NCBI GenBank assembly: GCA_963817435.1
Contig: CAWFNY010000001.1
Location: forward strand, 1,860,001-1,924,000
Length of the DNA stretch: 64,000 bases
Source: JADJOM01 sp963817435
GTDB taxonomy: Bacteria > Gemmatimonadota > Gemmatimonadetes > Gemmatimonadales > GWC2-71-9
Direction of reading: 5' to 3'
A model generated the notes under the pieces. That model saw only the letters and a program-made list of their open reading frames with translations. It made no database searches and was not told where the DNA came from. The first letter of the stretch is position 1; each line of letters opens with the position of its first letter. A program made the position numbers and the translations under genes. Positions 16,059-24,210 of the stretch are shown here, piece after piece.

Positions 16059-17314
16059 GGGCGAGCGACTCCTCGGCGATAGACTTCGCGGCCGGCGAGC
16101 ACAGTGAGATTCACATCCCCTGTCGACCGCGTCAATACGGTATCCAGCAGTTGTGCGGCGTCAACCGCCCCGGGGAGCGACAGGATGGCGACATCCCCCC
16201 ACTTGCCGGGCGCCAATCCCCCGATTTCCCCATCGAGCCCCAGGGCCCGCGCCGCGTCGATGGTGACAAGGCGAAGCGAGCCCGACGCATCCAGGCCCGC
16301 AATGTCGCGGGCCGCCCGGGCTTCGGCGAGCAGATCGAGCGGGCTCACGCTGGCGACGGAATCGGTGCCGACGCCAACCCGGAGACCACGGTCGAGCATC
16401 GCCCGGAGCGGTGCGGTCCCATGGCCATGCCGCTGGTTGGAGCGGGGGCAGTGGGCGATCGCTGCCCGGCGGGCGGCGAGACGATCGAGGTCGGCGCCGG
16501 TGGCCTGCACCACGTGGATGCACAGCGTCTCTGGCCCCAGCACACCCAACTGATCGAGCCAGCGGACCGGCGACGCGCCCGGCAGTGCCGGGAGGGGGAT
16601 GCCACGCCGCTCCCAGCTCGCCGCGAATCCGCCGGTCGCGTGCTCGAGCAGCAGCGACTCGTCGAGCGACTCAGCGAGATGGACCGCGAGCGGCATCCCG
16701 TAGTCGGCGGCGAGGGCGGCCACCCGGGTGTAGAGCGGCCCGCTCACCGAGTAGGGCGCGTGCGGCGAGAGTCCCAGCCGCACCCGCCCGGTCGCCAGGC
16801 GACTGAGTTCGGCGATCCGCCGTATGGCGGCGGCCATCGCCAGCTCGGCCTGGTCGGGATGGGGGCCGAACACCTCGTGATAGGCGATCCCGCTGGCGCC
16901 GAGTTCTGAGAGCGCCTGGATCACCGCACCGGAGTCGCCGGTGTCGGCGACGGTGGTCACTCCCGCGGCCCAGCAATCCTGGATCCCGCGCCGGGCCGCG
17001 GCGAGAAAGTCGCCCGGCTGCCGCGGCGCCTTGAGCGCGATGATCTGCGCGATCCAGGCGGGGAACTCCGTTTCGCTGCCCTTCCCGTCGAGGCCGGTCA
17101 ATTCGAGGTGGGTGTGCGTGTTGACGAGGCCGGGCAGAATGGCCGCATCCGCGATCCGTTCGCGCACCACGCCGGGCGGCGACGGAACGCTCTCCTCCGA
17201 GCCGACGGCGAGGATCCGGCCATCCGACCCGATCAGCACAGCCCCGTCCGCGATGGGCGGGCTGTCGATCGGGAGCACCCAGGGAGCCGCAAAGCGCCGA
17301 ACGACGCCGTTCAC
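16055..17314 (-). CDS. Metal-dependent amidohydrolase (cytosine/aminofutalosine deaminase-like)
   Basis: About 419 residues with the TIM-barrel amidohydrolase pattern: LPGLVNTHTHLELTGL (HxH metal ligands), LSPHAPYSVS, VHLAESLDES (metal His), CIHVVQ, AHCPRSNQRHGHG, and GTDSVAS (metal Asp). The small beta domain is assembled from both termini (ADGAVLIGSDGRILAVG, APGKWGDVAIL, LAGREVYRRG). These motifs match the TrzN/MtaD/aminofutalosine-deaminase branch, so deamination of an adenine-like or pterin-like substrate is likely; the exact substrate cannot be read from sequence. The GTG start at 17314 is chosen because its GTGA overlaps the PBP1A stop codon. Confidence 0.82.
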   Translation of the reverse strand: MNGVVRRFAAPWVLPIDSPPIADGAVLIGSDGRILAVGSEESVPSPPGVVRERIADAAILPGLVNTHTHLELTGLDGKGSETEFPAWIAQIIALKAPRQPGDFLAAARRGIQDCWAAGVTTVADTGDSGAVIQALSELGASGIAYHEVFGPHPDQAELAMAAAIRRIAELSRLATGRVRLGLSPHAPYSVSGPLYTRVAALAADYGMPLAVHLAESLDESLLLEHATGGFAASWERRGIPLPALPGASPVRWLDQLGVLGPETLCIHVVQATGADLDRLAARRAAIAHCPRSNQRHGHGTAPLRAMLDRGLRVGVGTDSVASVSPLDLLAEARAARDIAGLDASGSLRLVTIDAARALGLDGEIGGLAPGKWGDVAILSLPGAVDAAQLLDTVLTRSTGDVNLTVLAGREVYRRGVARP

Positions 17315-19476
17315 CGCGGGCCGCTGGGGTTGAGCGGGCTCCCGCCGGCCCCCCACGGATTGTGAATCGGGCAGAAGTCCTTCGGCTCGGTACCGGGCAG
17401 GAACGACTCCACCGCCAGCGAATCCTTGGGGCAGAAGGGCGTGAATTTCTTCCCGGTCTGCCGGTCCACATCCACGACGGTCAGTCCGTCGGGGCGCGGC
17501 CAGGCGCCGGGCGCCGGGCGCCGCTCATAGATCTCTTTCATCATCATGGTCCACGCCGGCGCCGCGAGGCGGCCGCCCTGCGCGTTGTCCATGATCTTCT
17601 GGGGCGCGTCCATGCCCATCCAGACGCCGGCGACGAGGTCCGGGGTGAAGCCGATGAACCAGACGTCGGCGCCATCGTTGGTGGTGCCGGTCTTGCCGCC
17701 GGCCGGGATCGTCCCGAACTGGCTCCCGACGGCGCTGGCGGCGGTGCCGCGCCGCACCACGTCGCGCAGGCCGTCGAGCATCAGCCAGGCGAGCGTCGAG
17801 TCCATGACCTGTTCGGTGCGGGGCTTCGGCGCCCAGAGGACGTTGCCCTTCCGGTCCTCGACCCGCTCGATCGAGTAGGGGGTGGTGCGGGTACCCATGG
17901 TGGCGAAGGCGCTGAAGGCCGAGATCATCTCCAGCGGAATCACCTCCGACGCGCCGATGTAGCTCGACGGATAGGGCTGCACCCTGGTGCTGATGCCGAA
18001 CCGGGCCGCCTCGCCGATCACCGCCTGCGGCCCGATCTCCATGCCGACCTTGATCGCCGGAATGTTGCGGCTCTCGTAGAAGGCCTCCTTGAGCGACATC
18101 GGGCCGGCGAAGCGATTGTCGTAGTTCGCGGGCTCCCAGGGCGGTTCGCCGGGCAGCATCTCGACGCTGAGCGGCGTGTCCTCCACGATCTCGGACCAGG
18201 GGTGGCCGGCGCGCAGGGCCGCGGTGTACACGATCGGCTTGAAGGTGGAGCCGGGCTGCCGGGTCGCCTGGATCGCGCGATTGAACTTGCTGTCGTTGAA
18301 GTCGCGGCCGCCGACCATCGCCAGGATCTTGCCGGTGCGCGCCTCGAGGACGACCGCCAGCCCCTGCAGGTAGGGCGACTGCGCCTGGGAGACGGCGTCG
18401 TCGGGGCGCTTCTCGAGATAGTCGGCGTAGGTGGGACGGGGATACTTGCCGTAGCGGGCCTTGTTGCGCTCGATCTCGTCGAGCTGCTTGGCCAGCGCCC
18501 GCTCGGCCGCCTGCTGCACGTCGAGATCGACGGTGGTGTAGATGCGCAGGCCGCCCTTGTAGAGTTCCGACCCGAAGCGGGTGCGGAGCTGCTGCCGGAC
18601 GTATTCCGTGAAGTACGGTGCGACTTCGCTGAAATCCGAACGGGTGGAGAGCAGCAGCGGATAGGCCTTCCACCGCTCGGCATCGTCCGCGGTCAGCACG
18701 CCCTCATCCGCCATCAGGTCGATGATCAGATTGCGGCGTTCGACCGAGAGGTCGGGATTGCGGCGCGGATTGTAGCGGGTCGGCGACCGGGGGATGCCGG
18801 CCAGGGTCGCGGCCTCGGCCACGTTGAGGTCGTGGGCCGACTTGCCGAAATAGCGCTGCGCCGCCGCCTCGATGCCGTTGGAGCCGTTGCCGAGGTTGAT
18901 CTGGTTGAGGTACAGCTCGAGGATCCGGTCCTTCGAGAAGTTCCGTTCCAGCTCGAAGGCGACGTGCATCTCGCGCAGCTTCCGCTTGATCGAGCGATCC
19001 GACCGGTTGATGTCCTCCGGCCAGAGGTTGCCCGCGAGCTGCATGGTGATCGTCGAGAAGCCCTGCACCCGACCGCGCCGGGTGAGCGCGTAGATCAGGG
19101 TGCGCCGCAGCGCGCCCAGGGCGCGGATCCAGTCCACCCCGCCGTGCTCGTAGAAGCGCTTGTCCTCCACCGAGACGAAGGCCGCGATCGCGGCCGGCGA
19201 GATCTGGCTGATGGGAATGACGGTCCGGCGCTCTTCCCCGAGGTCGGTGATGAGACGGCCGTCGGCCGCGTAGACCTTCGACGCCTGCGCGGGATCCCAG
19301 TTGGACTGGACCGTGGCGATCGAGGGGCAGGCGTTGTTGGCGCAGGCACGGGTCCACGCGCCGATCGCCACTCCAGTACCCAGCATCCCCACCGCGAGCA
19401 CGGTGGTGATGACGGCACTGCGAATGCGGGGCGTGTACCACCAGCGGAGCAGCGTATTGATGGGACCCGGAGGCAT
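17311..19476 (-). CDS. mrcA: Penicillin-binding protein 1A, bifunctional transglycosylase/transpeptidase
   Basis: A 721-residue class A PBP. It has a single N-terminal membrane helix (about 20-42). The GT51 domain carries catalytic Glu in VSVEDKRFYEHGG (101-113) and the later TITMQLAGNLWPED and RKLREMHVAFELER motifs. The transpeptidase domain has S410 in STFK, SRN at 469-471 and KTGT at 595-598. It polymerises lipid II and cross-links peptidoglycan at the cytoplasmic membrane. A cysteine pair (C45, C50) follows the membrane helix. It is first in the operon with the amidohydrolase and argR. A TAGATT box 8 nt upstream of ATG 19476 suggests a leaderless start. Confidence 0.95.
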   Translation of the reverse strand: MPPGPINTLLRWWYTPRIRSAVITTVLAVGMLGTGVAIGAWTRACANNACPSIATVQSNWDPAQASKVYAADGRLITDLGEERRTVIPISQISPAAIAAFVSVEDKRFYEHGGVDWIRALGALRRTLIYALTRRGRVQGFSTITMQLAGNLWPEDINRSDRSIKRKLREMHVAFELERNFSKDRILELYLNQINLGNGSNGIEAAAQRYFGKSAHDLNVAEAATLAGIPRSPTRYNPRRNPDLSVERRNLIIDLMADEGVLTADDAERWKAYPLLLSTRSDFSEVAPYFTEYVRQQLRTRFGSELYKGGLRIYTTVDLDVQQAAERALAKQLDEIERNKARYGKYPRPTYADYLEKRPDDAVSQAQSPYLQGLAVVLEARTGKILAMVGGRDFNDSKFNRAIQATRQPGSTFKPIVYTAALRAGHPWSEIVEDTPLSVEMLPGEPPWEPANYDNRFAGPMSLKEAFYESRNIPAIKVGMEIGPQAVIGEAARFGISTRVQPYPSSYIGASEVIPLEMISAFSAFATMGTRTTPYSIERVEDRKGNVLWAPKPRTEQVMDSTLAWLMLDGLRDVVRRGTAASAVGSQFGTIPAGGKTGTTNDGADVWFIGFTPDLVAGVWMGMDAPQKIMDNAQGGRLAAPAWTMMMKEIYERRPAPGAWPRPDGLTVVDVDRQTGKKFTPFCPKDSLAVESFLPGTEPKDFCPIHNPWGAGGSPLNPSGPR

Positions 19477-19484
19477 GGGGGAGG

Positions 19485-19490
19485 AATCTA
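19485..19490 (-). promoter_or_regulatory. Putative -10 box (TAGATT) of PBP1A operon
   Basis: On the minus strand TAGATT lies 8 nt before ATG 19476 with only C/T-rich sequence between. No Shine-Dalgarno is present, consistent with a leaderless transcript. Confidence 0.4.
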
Positions 19491-19591
19491 GGCGGGCGCC
19501 GGGACGGCGGGTATGGGCTGGGTCACATCGCGCGGCCGACGCGCGATCGCGGTGCGCCCCGCCCTGCTTGCCCGGCCCCCACGCCGTCCCT

Positions 19592-19597
19592 TAGGTT
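19592..19597 (+). promoter_or_regulatory. Putative -10 box (TAGGTT) of tyrS
   Basis: TAGGTT lies 7 nt before ATG 19605 and there is no Shine-Dalgarno. It belongs to the same recurring arrangement seen at several other starts in the window. Confidence 0.4.
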
Positions 19598-19604
19598 CGG
19601 CGCC

Positions 19605-20870
19605 ATGAGCAATCTCCTCGACGCACTCCGCGCCCGCGGCTTCGTCCACGACGTCACCCCCGGTCTGGCGGAGCGGCTGGCCGCCGGTCCGGTCACCGGG
19701 TATGTCGGCTTCGACCCGACGGCGGATTCGCTCCACGTCGGCAATCTGGTGCCGGTGATGGGGCTCGCCTGGCTGCAGCGCTTCGGCGGCACCCCGATCA
19801 TCGTGGTGGGGAGCGGCACCGGCATGGTGGGCGATCCGAGCGGGAAGCGCTCCGAGCGCCCGATGCTCACCGTCGAGGAGATCGATCACAACACCGCACG
19901 CATCCGCCGCCAGCTCGAGCAGTTCGTGACCTTCGAGGGCCGCAACGCCGCCCGGGTCCGGGACAACGGCGACTGGCTGCGCAACCTCCGCCTCATGGAC
20001 TTCCTGCGCGACACGGGCAAGCACTTCACCCTGAACTACATGCTGCAGAAGGACTCGGTGAAGAACCGGATGGAGACCGGGATCTCCTACACCGAGCTGA
20101 GCTACATGCTGGTGCAGGCCTACGACTTCTGGTACCTCTGGAAGACCGAGCAGTGCGAGCTGCAGATGGGCGGCAGCGACCAGTGGGGCAACATCACCGC
20201 CGGCACCGAGCTGATCGGGCGGCGCGAGGGGGCGCAGGCGCATGGGCTGGTGTTTCCGCTGCTCACCAACGCGGCCGGCGGCAAGTTCGGCAAGAGCGAG
20301 TCGGGCAACGTCTGGCTCGACCCGGCCAGGACCTCACCCTACCAGTTCTACCAGTTCTGGCTCAACTCGGATGACCGGGACGTGGAGCGGCTGCTGCGCT
20401 TCTTCACCTTTCTGCCGCTTCCGGAGATCGCGGCGGCCATGGCCGAGCAGACGGCGGACCCGGGCAAGCGCACGGCGCAGCGGCTGCTGGCGGAGAATGT
20501 GACGACGCGGGTCCATGGCGCGGCCACCACCGCGGGGGTGGTGCAGGCGAGCCGGCTCCTGTTCGGGGGACTCAAGCTGGACGAGGTGGGACCGGAGACC
20601 TTCGCGGTGCTGGCCGGTGAGATCCCGACCACGCGGATTCCGAGGGCCGCGTTCGACAGTCTCGCGGCGGTCGATGCGCTGGTGCAGGCGGGGCTCGCGG
20701 CCTCCAAGGGCGAGGCGCGCCGAGGCATCCAGCAGAATGGCTTCTCGATCAACGGCGCGCCGGTCGGTGAGGCCGACCGGCAGCTCGGTGCCGGCGACCT
20801 GCGGGCCGGTGGCTACGTCCTGCTGCAGAAGGGAAAGCGCAACTACGCGCTGATCGCGCTGACCGGCTGA
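19605..20870 (+). CDS. tyrS: Tyrosyl-tRNA synthetase
   Basis: A 421-residue class I synthetase. YVGFDPTADSLHVGNLVPVMGL contains the HIGH-equivalent HVGN. The tyrosine-binding strand has YTELSYMLVQAYDF and the GGSDQWGNITAG block typical of TyrRS. KFGKS serves as KMSKS. The C-terminal S4 RNA-binding domain spans about 350-421 (ASKGEARRGIQQNGFSING). Length is normal for the bacterial TyrS type. It stands alone, divergent from the PBP1A operon, and is followed by mscL on the same strand after 139 nt. Confidence 0.96.
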   Translation: MSNLLDALRARGFVHDVTPGLAERLAAGPVTGYVGFDPTADSLHVGNLVPVMGLAWLQRFGGTPIIVVGSGTGMVGDPSGKRSERPMLTVEEIDHNTARIRRQLEQFVTFEGRNAARVRDNGDWLRNLRLMDFLRDTGKHFTLNYMLQKDSVKNRMETGISYTELSYMLVQAYDFWYLWKTEQCELQMGGSDQWGNITAGTELIGRREGAQAHGLVFPLLTNAAGGKFGKSESGNVWLDPARTSPYQFYQFWLNSDDRDVERLLRFFTFLPLPEIAAAMAEQTADPGKRTAQRLLAENVTTRVHGAATTAGVVQASRLLFGGLKLDEVGPETFAVLAGEIPTTRIPRAAFDSLAAVDALVQAGLAASKGEARRGIQQNGFSINGAPVGEADRQLGAGDLRAGGYVLLQKGKRNYALIALTG

Positions 20871-21009
20871 GGGCCTTCCCCGATACCGAAGGGGCAGCTC
20901 ACCATGCACCGCCCCCTAGCGCCACCCTTTCTCGCAATCAATATTCGGCTCCGACCCGGGGTCGGCCTCGCTTCGGGGCGCCCGCACTCCCCCTGACCTG
21001 GAGCCGAGC

Positions 21010-21297
21010 ATGCACACCGAGTTCATGAAATTCCTGAAGGAGTATGGCGTCATCGGTCTGGCCATCGGCGTGATCATCGGCAGCAAGGCCGGTGAGCTGG
21101 TCAAGGCGATCGTCGACGGCCTGCTGATGCCGATCGTCGGGATGCTGCTGCCGAGCGGAGACTGGCAGAAGCTGGTGGTCGGTCCGTTTCAGATCGGCCT
21201 GGTGCTCGCGGCGCTGGTGAATTTTGTCATCATCGCCCTGCTGGTGTTCTGGTTCGCCAAGAAAGTGCTGAAGGAGGAGCAGGTCACCAAGAAATAG
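21010..21297 (+). CDS. mscL: Large-conductance mechanosensitive channel, MscL family (short)
   Basis: A 95-residue protein with the MscL layout: N-terminal amphipathic segment (FMKFLKEYG), first membrane helix GLAIGVIIGSKAGELVKAIVDGLLMPIVG, a short periplasmic loop, second helix GLVLAALVNFVIIALLVFWFAKK, and a charged C-terminus. It is shorter than E. coli MscL, mainly in the periplasmic loop and the C-terminal bundle. GGAG lies 6 nt before the ATG. It acts as an osmotic safety valve in the cytoplasmic membrane. The stop codon is immediately followed by the GGGAAGA repeat/terminator. Confidence 0.88.
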   Translation: MHTEFMKFLKEYGVIGLAIGVIIGSKAGELVKAIVDGLLMPIVGMLLPSGDWQKLVVGPFQIGLVLAALVNFVIIALLVFWFAKKVLKEEQVTKK

Positions 21298-21344
21298 GGA
21301 AGAGGGAAGAGGGAAGAGGGAAACGCATCCCCTCCCCTCTTCCC
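21297..21344. terminator. GGGAAGA direct/inverted repeat acting as bidirectional terminator
   Basis: Three tandem GGGAAGA units (21297-21317) plus GGG are followed 8 nt later by the complementary CCCCTCCCCTCTTCCC (21329-21344), forming a long purine/pyrimidine hairpin. It begins at the last base of the mscL stop and ends 10 nt before the stop of the HerA-like gene on the other strand. The same repeat type occurs at 12343-12411. Confidence 0.65.
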
Positions 21345-21353
21345 TGGGGTTCG

Positions 21354-22916
21354 CTACCACCTTGTCCGGCTCGTCCCCCGCGGCGCCTTCCCGGTGAGCA
21401 TCCCGAAGACGCCGCGGATCAGTTCCCGCCCCACCGTGCGCGCCATGGTCGTTCCCAGCGCGGCCGCCACGGCGGTCCCGATCTTCGCGCCGGCCGACAT
21501 TCCACTGCGCCCGCCGCTGCCGCCCGACGGTGCGGCAGCGCCACCGGACGCGGCGGCTGTCGCCCCTCCCTTGTTCAGCCGGGCCGCGAGCATCTCGCGG
21601 GCGCTCTCCCGGTCCACCGGCTTCCCATACTCGGCGAGCAGATCCGAGTGCGAGATATCCGCCTGCAATTCCTCGGGCGAGAGCGGCGCCATGCGGGAGG
21701 CGGGGGGAATCAGGCGGGTCGCGATCACTGGCGTCGGGACGCCGCGCGGGTCCAGCACCGTCACGATCGCCTCGCCGATGCCCAGCGAGGTCAGCGTCTC
21801 CGCGAGGTCGTAGAACTCCGTCTTCGGGAAGGTGCGGACGGTGGCGTTGAGGGCCGCCTCGTCGTCGGGAGTGTGGGCCCGCAGCGCGTGCTGCACCCGG
21901 CTGGAGAGCTGGGCGAGGACGTCGGTCGGGACGTCCTTGGGGGTCTGGGTGACGAAGTACACGCCGACGCCCTTGGAGCGAATGAGCCGCACCACCTGCT
22001 CGACCTGCTGCAGGAACGCCTTCGAGGCCTCGTTGAAGAGCAGGTGCGCTTCGTCGAAGAAGAAGACCAGCTTCGGCTTGTCGAGGTCCCCGGCTTCGGG
22101 CAGGTTGTGATACAGCTCGGCGAGCATCCACATCATGAAGGTGGAGAAGAGCATCGGCTTGTCCTGCACGTCGGACAGCTCGAGGCAGGTGACGACTCCG
22201 CGCCCGTCCCGGGTGGTCACCAGCAGGTCCCGGACATCGAACTCGGGCTCGCCGAAGAAGGCTCCGGCGCCCTGCATCTCGAGTTCCACCATCTTGCGCA
22301 GCAGCACACCGACCGTGGCGGAGGACATGCCGCCCAGTCCCGCCAGCGCCTCCTTGCCCTCGTCGCCGGAGAGATACTGCAGCACGGCGCGGATGTCGCT
22401 GAAGTCGAGCAGCGGCAGCCGGGCGTCGTCGCAGTACTTGAAGACCATCGTGAGCACGCTGGTCTGGGTGTCGTTGAGGCCCAGCACCTTGGCGAGCAGC
22501 AGCGGCCCGAAGCTCGCCACCGTGGCGCGGAGCTGCACGCCGAGCTTTCCAGTCAGGCTGACGAACTCGACCGGCACGCCGGCCGGGGTCCAGGTCCAGC
22601 CGGTGTCGGTGGCCCGCTGGGTGATGCGGTCGTTCTTTTCGCCCGGCATCGCGAGTCCCGAGAGATCGCCCTTGATGTCCGCCACGAACACCGGAACCCC
22701 AGCCGCCGACAGCTGCTCGGTGAGGAGCTGGAGCGTCTTGGTCTTGCCGGTGCCGGTGGCGCCGGCGACCAGGCCGTGGCGGTTCATCATCGCGAGCGGG
22801 ATCCGGACCTTCGGTTCGGGATGAAGGGTCTGGCCCTCCAGGGCGGCGCCGAGGGTGAGCGAGGCGCCGGAGAAGCCGTAGCCGGCCTTGAGTGCGTCAG
22901 CGAAGGATGCGGGCAT
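21354..22916 (-). CDS. HerA-like ATPase, DUF853 family
   Basis: A 520-residue P-loop ATPase of the HerA/VirB4-like superfamily (DUF853, formerly helicase HerA-like). Walker A is GATGTGKTKTLQ near residue 52; Walker B is KLVFFFDEAHLLF, followed by RLIRSKGVGVYFVTQTPKDVP (sensor region) and QLSSRVQHALRAHTP. The C-terminus contains a Gly/Ser/Ala-rich low-complexity linker and a hydrophobic tail. DUF853 proteins are common, usually singletons, and have no settled role; DNA pumping or unwinding is inferred from the fold. It is separated by only 20 nt from the aminotransferase upstream, so the two are probably co-transcribed. Confidence 0.85.
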   Translation of the reverse strand: MPASFADALKAGYGFSGASLTLGAALEGQTLHPEPKVRIPLAMMNRHGLVAGATGTGKTKTLQLLTEQLSAAGVPVFVADIKGDLSGLAMPGEKNDRITQRATDTGWTWTPAGVPVEFVSLTGKLGVQLRATVASFGPLLLAKVLGLNDTQTSVLTMVFKYCDDARLPLLDFSDIRAVLQYLSGDEGKEALAGLGGMSSATVGVLLRKMVELEMQGAGAFFGEPEFDVRDLLVTTRDGRGVVTCLELSDVQDKPMLFSTFMMWMLAELYHNLPEAGDLDKPKLVFFFDEAHLLFNEASKAFLQQVEQVVRLIRSKGVGVYFVTQTPKDVPTDVLAQLSSRVQHALRAHTPDDEAALNATVRTFPKTEFYDLAETLTSLGIGEAIVTVLDPRGVPTPVIATRLIPPASRMAPLSPEELQADISHSDLLAEYGKPVDRESAREMLAARLNKGGATAAASGGAAAPSGGSGGRSGMSAGAKIGTAVAAALGTTMARTVGRELIRGVFGMLTGKAPRGTSRTRW

Positions 22917-22936
22917 GGGGAACCGGGACTCGGGGG

Positions 22937-24133
22937 TCAGAGGAGCCGGTCGAGGACCGTGGTCACGCGGGTCATCTCGTCGGCGGTATTGTAGCAGTGC
23001 GGGCTGATCCGGAGCGCGCCCTCGCGCTGACTCAGGTAGATCCGTGCCTCACGGAGCGCGCGAAAGGACTCATCGACACGCGGCGGCGCCAGGCAGATGA
23101 TGCCCGAGCCGCGCGCACCCCGCGGCGAGGTCACCCGCACCCCGCGCCGGTCGGCCCAGTCGAGCAGCGGCTGCTGCAGGGAGAGGACATGCCGCTGGAT
23201 GGCGGGGATGCCGAGTTCCTGGAGCAGCGCCAGCGACTCGAGCATTCCGACGAAATCCTGGAAGGGGAGCGTGATCAGCTCGAAGCGGCGGGCGTCGGGG
23301 CGGAGCGTCTCGCGATAATCGGTGAGCCGGTTGAAATCGTCGGTGCCTTCGAAGGCCATCCACCCGGTCACCGCAGGGTCGAGGGACGCGATGAGGTCCC
23401 GGCGCACGTAGAGGAAGCCGCTGCCCCAGGGCGACAGCAGCCACTTCTGCGCCCCGCAGGAGAGAATGTCGACCGGAATGGCTCGCACATCCAGCGGCAT
23501 CTGACCGAGCGCCTGGATGGCGTCGACCACCAGGAACTGGCCCCGGGCGCGGGTCTCGGCGGAGAGGCGCGCGAGGTCCACCGTATAGCCGTTGGCAAAC
23601 TGGGTGAGGGAGACGGCGAGGCAGCGGACCTTCGGGTCGGCCAGCCGGGCAATCAGCCGGGACTCGTCGGGCCACCCCTCGGGAGTCACCGGCACCAGTT
23701 CGAGGGTGACGCCCAGGTCGCCGAGCCGCTGCCAGGGGTAGACGTTCGCGGGGAACTCCTTGTGGCTCACCAGCACGACGTCGCCGCGCTTCCAGGGGAT
23801 GGCCCGGGCCGCGATGGAGAGTCCGAAGGTGGTGTTGGTCGTCAGGGCGATCTCGTCCGCCTCGGCGTTGATGAGGCGGGCGAAGGCGCTGCGCGCGGCG
23901 CTGAAGGCCCCGAACAGGTCGTCGTGGGTAAGTTCGAAGGGCCGGGCGCGGCGCAGGTTCATCCGATCGGCGGCGCGGCGGGTGCGTTCCGGCAGCGGCC
24001 CGATCGAGGCGTGATCGAGCCAGGTTGTCCCGTCGGCCCAGGGGAACTCGGTGGCGCGCAGGGCGTGGATGTCGTAGGCCGCGATGGCCGGGGACGCCGT
24101 GGAACTGATCTCAGCCATGATGCCGTCTTTCAT
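22937..24133 (-). CDS. Class V aminotransferase (PLP enzyme, cysteine desulfurase-like fold)
   Basis: A 398-residue fold-type I PLP enzyme. Visible features are WLDHASIGPLP near the N-terminus, NTTFGLSIAARAI (phosphate-binding), VSLTQFANGYTVDL, VVDAIQALGQMPLDV (PLP-pyridine Asp), and the Schiff-base lysine in LSCGAQKWLLSPWGSGFLYV. It lacks the long Cys loop of NifS/IscS, so it is more likely an isopenicillin epimerase-like or kynureninase-like aminotransferase than a desulfurase. The substrate is unknown. Two start codons are possible (24133 and MAEISS at 24118); neither has a clear Shine-Dalgarno. It is divergent from the patatin-ferredoxin gene. Confidence 0.85.
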   Translation of the reverse strand: MKDGIMAEISSTASPAIAAYDIHALRATEFPWADGTTWLDHASIGPLPERTRRAADRMNLRRARPFELTHDDLFGAFSAARSAFARLINAEADEIALTTNTTFGLSIAARAIPWKRGDVVLVSHKEFPANVYPWQRLGDLGVTLELVPVTPEGWPDESRLIARLADPKVRCLAVSLTQFANGYTVDLARLSAETRARGQFLVVDAIQALGQMPLDVRAIPVDILSCGAQKWLLSPWGSGFLYVRRDLIASLDPAVTGWMAFEGTDDFNRLTDYRETLRPDARRFELITLPFQDFVGMLESLALLQELGIPAIQRHVLSLQQPLLDWADRRGVRVTSPRGARGSGIICLAPPRVDESFRALREARIYLSQREGALRISPHCYNTADEMTRVTTVLDRLL

Positions 24134-24210
24134 CGGTGATGCCGGTTGCCGGTTCCCCGTTCGCCACAGCGGGCGTACGTTACTGGCACGGTGACCATGC
24201 TAGCAAGGCG

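Noticed and set aside
17362..19491. Long plus-strand open frame opposite PBP1A
   Set aside because: Low-complexity Arg/Gly/Val-rich translation antisense to an obvious PBP1A gene.
22937..24133. IscS/NifS cysteine desulfurase
   Set aside because: The PLP lysine region fits class V aminotransferases, but the active-site Cys loop and iscU/sufE neighbours are absent.
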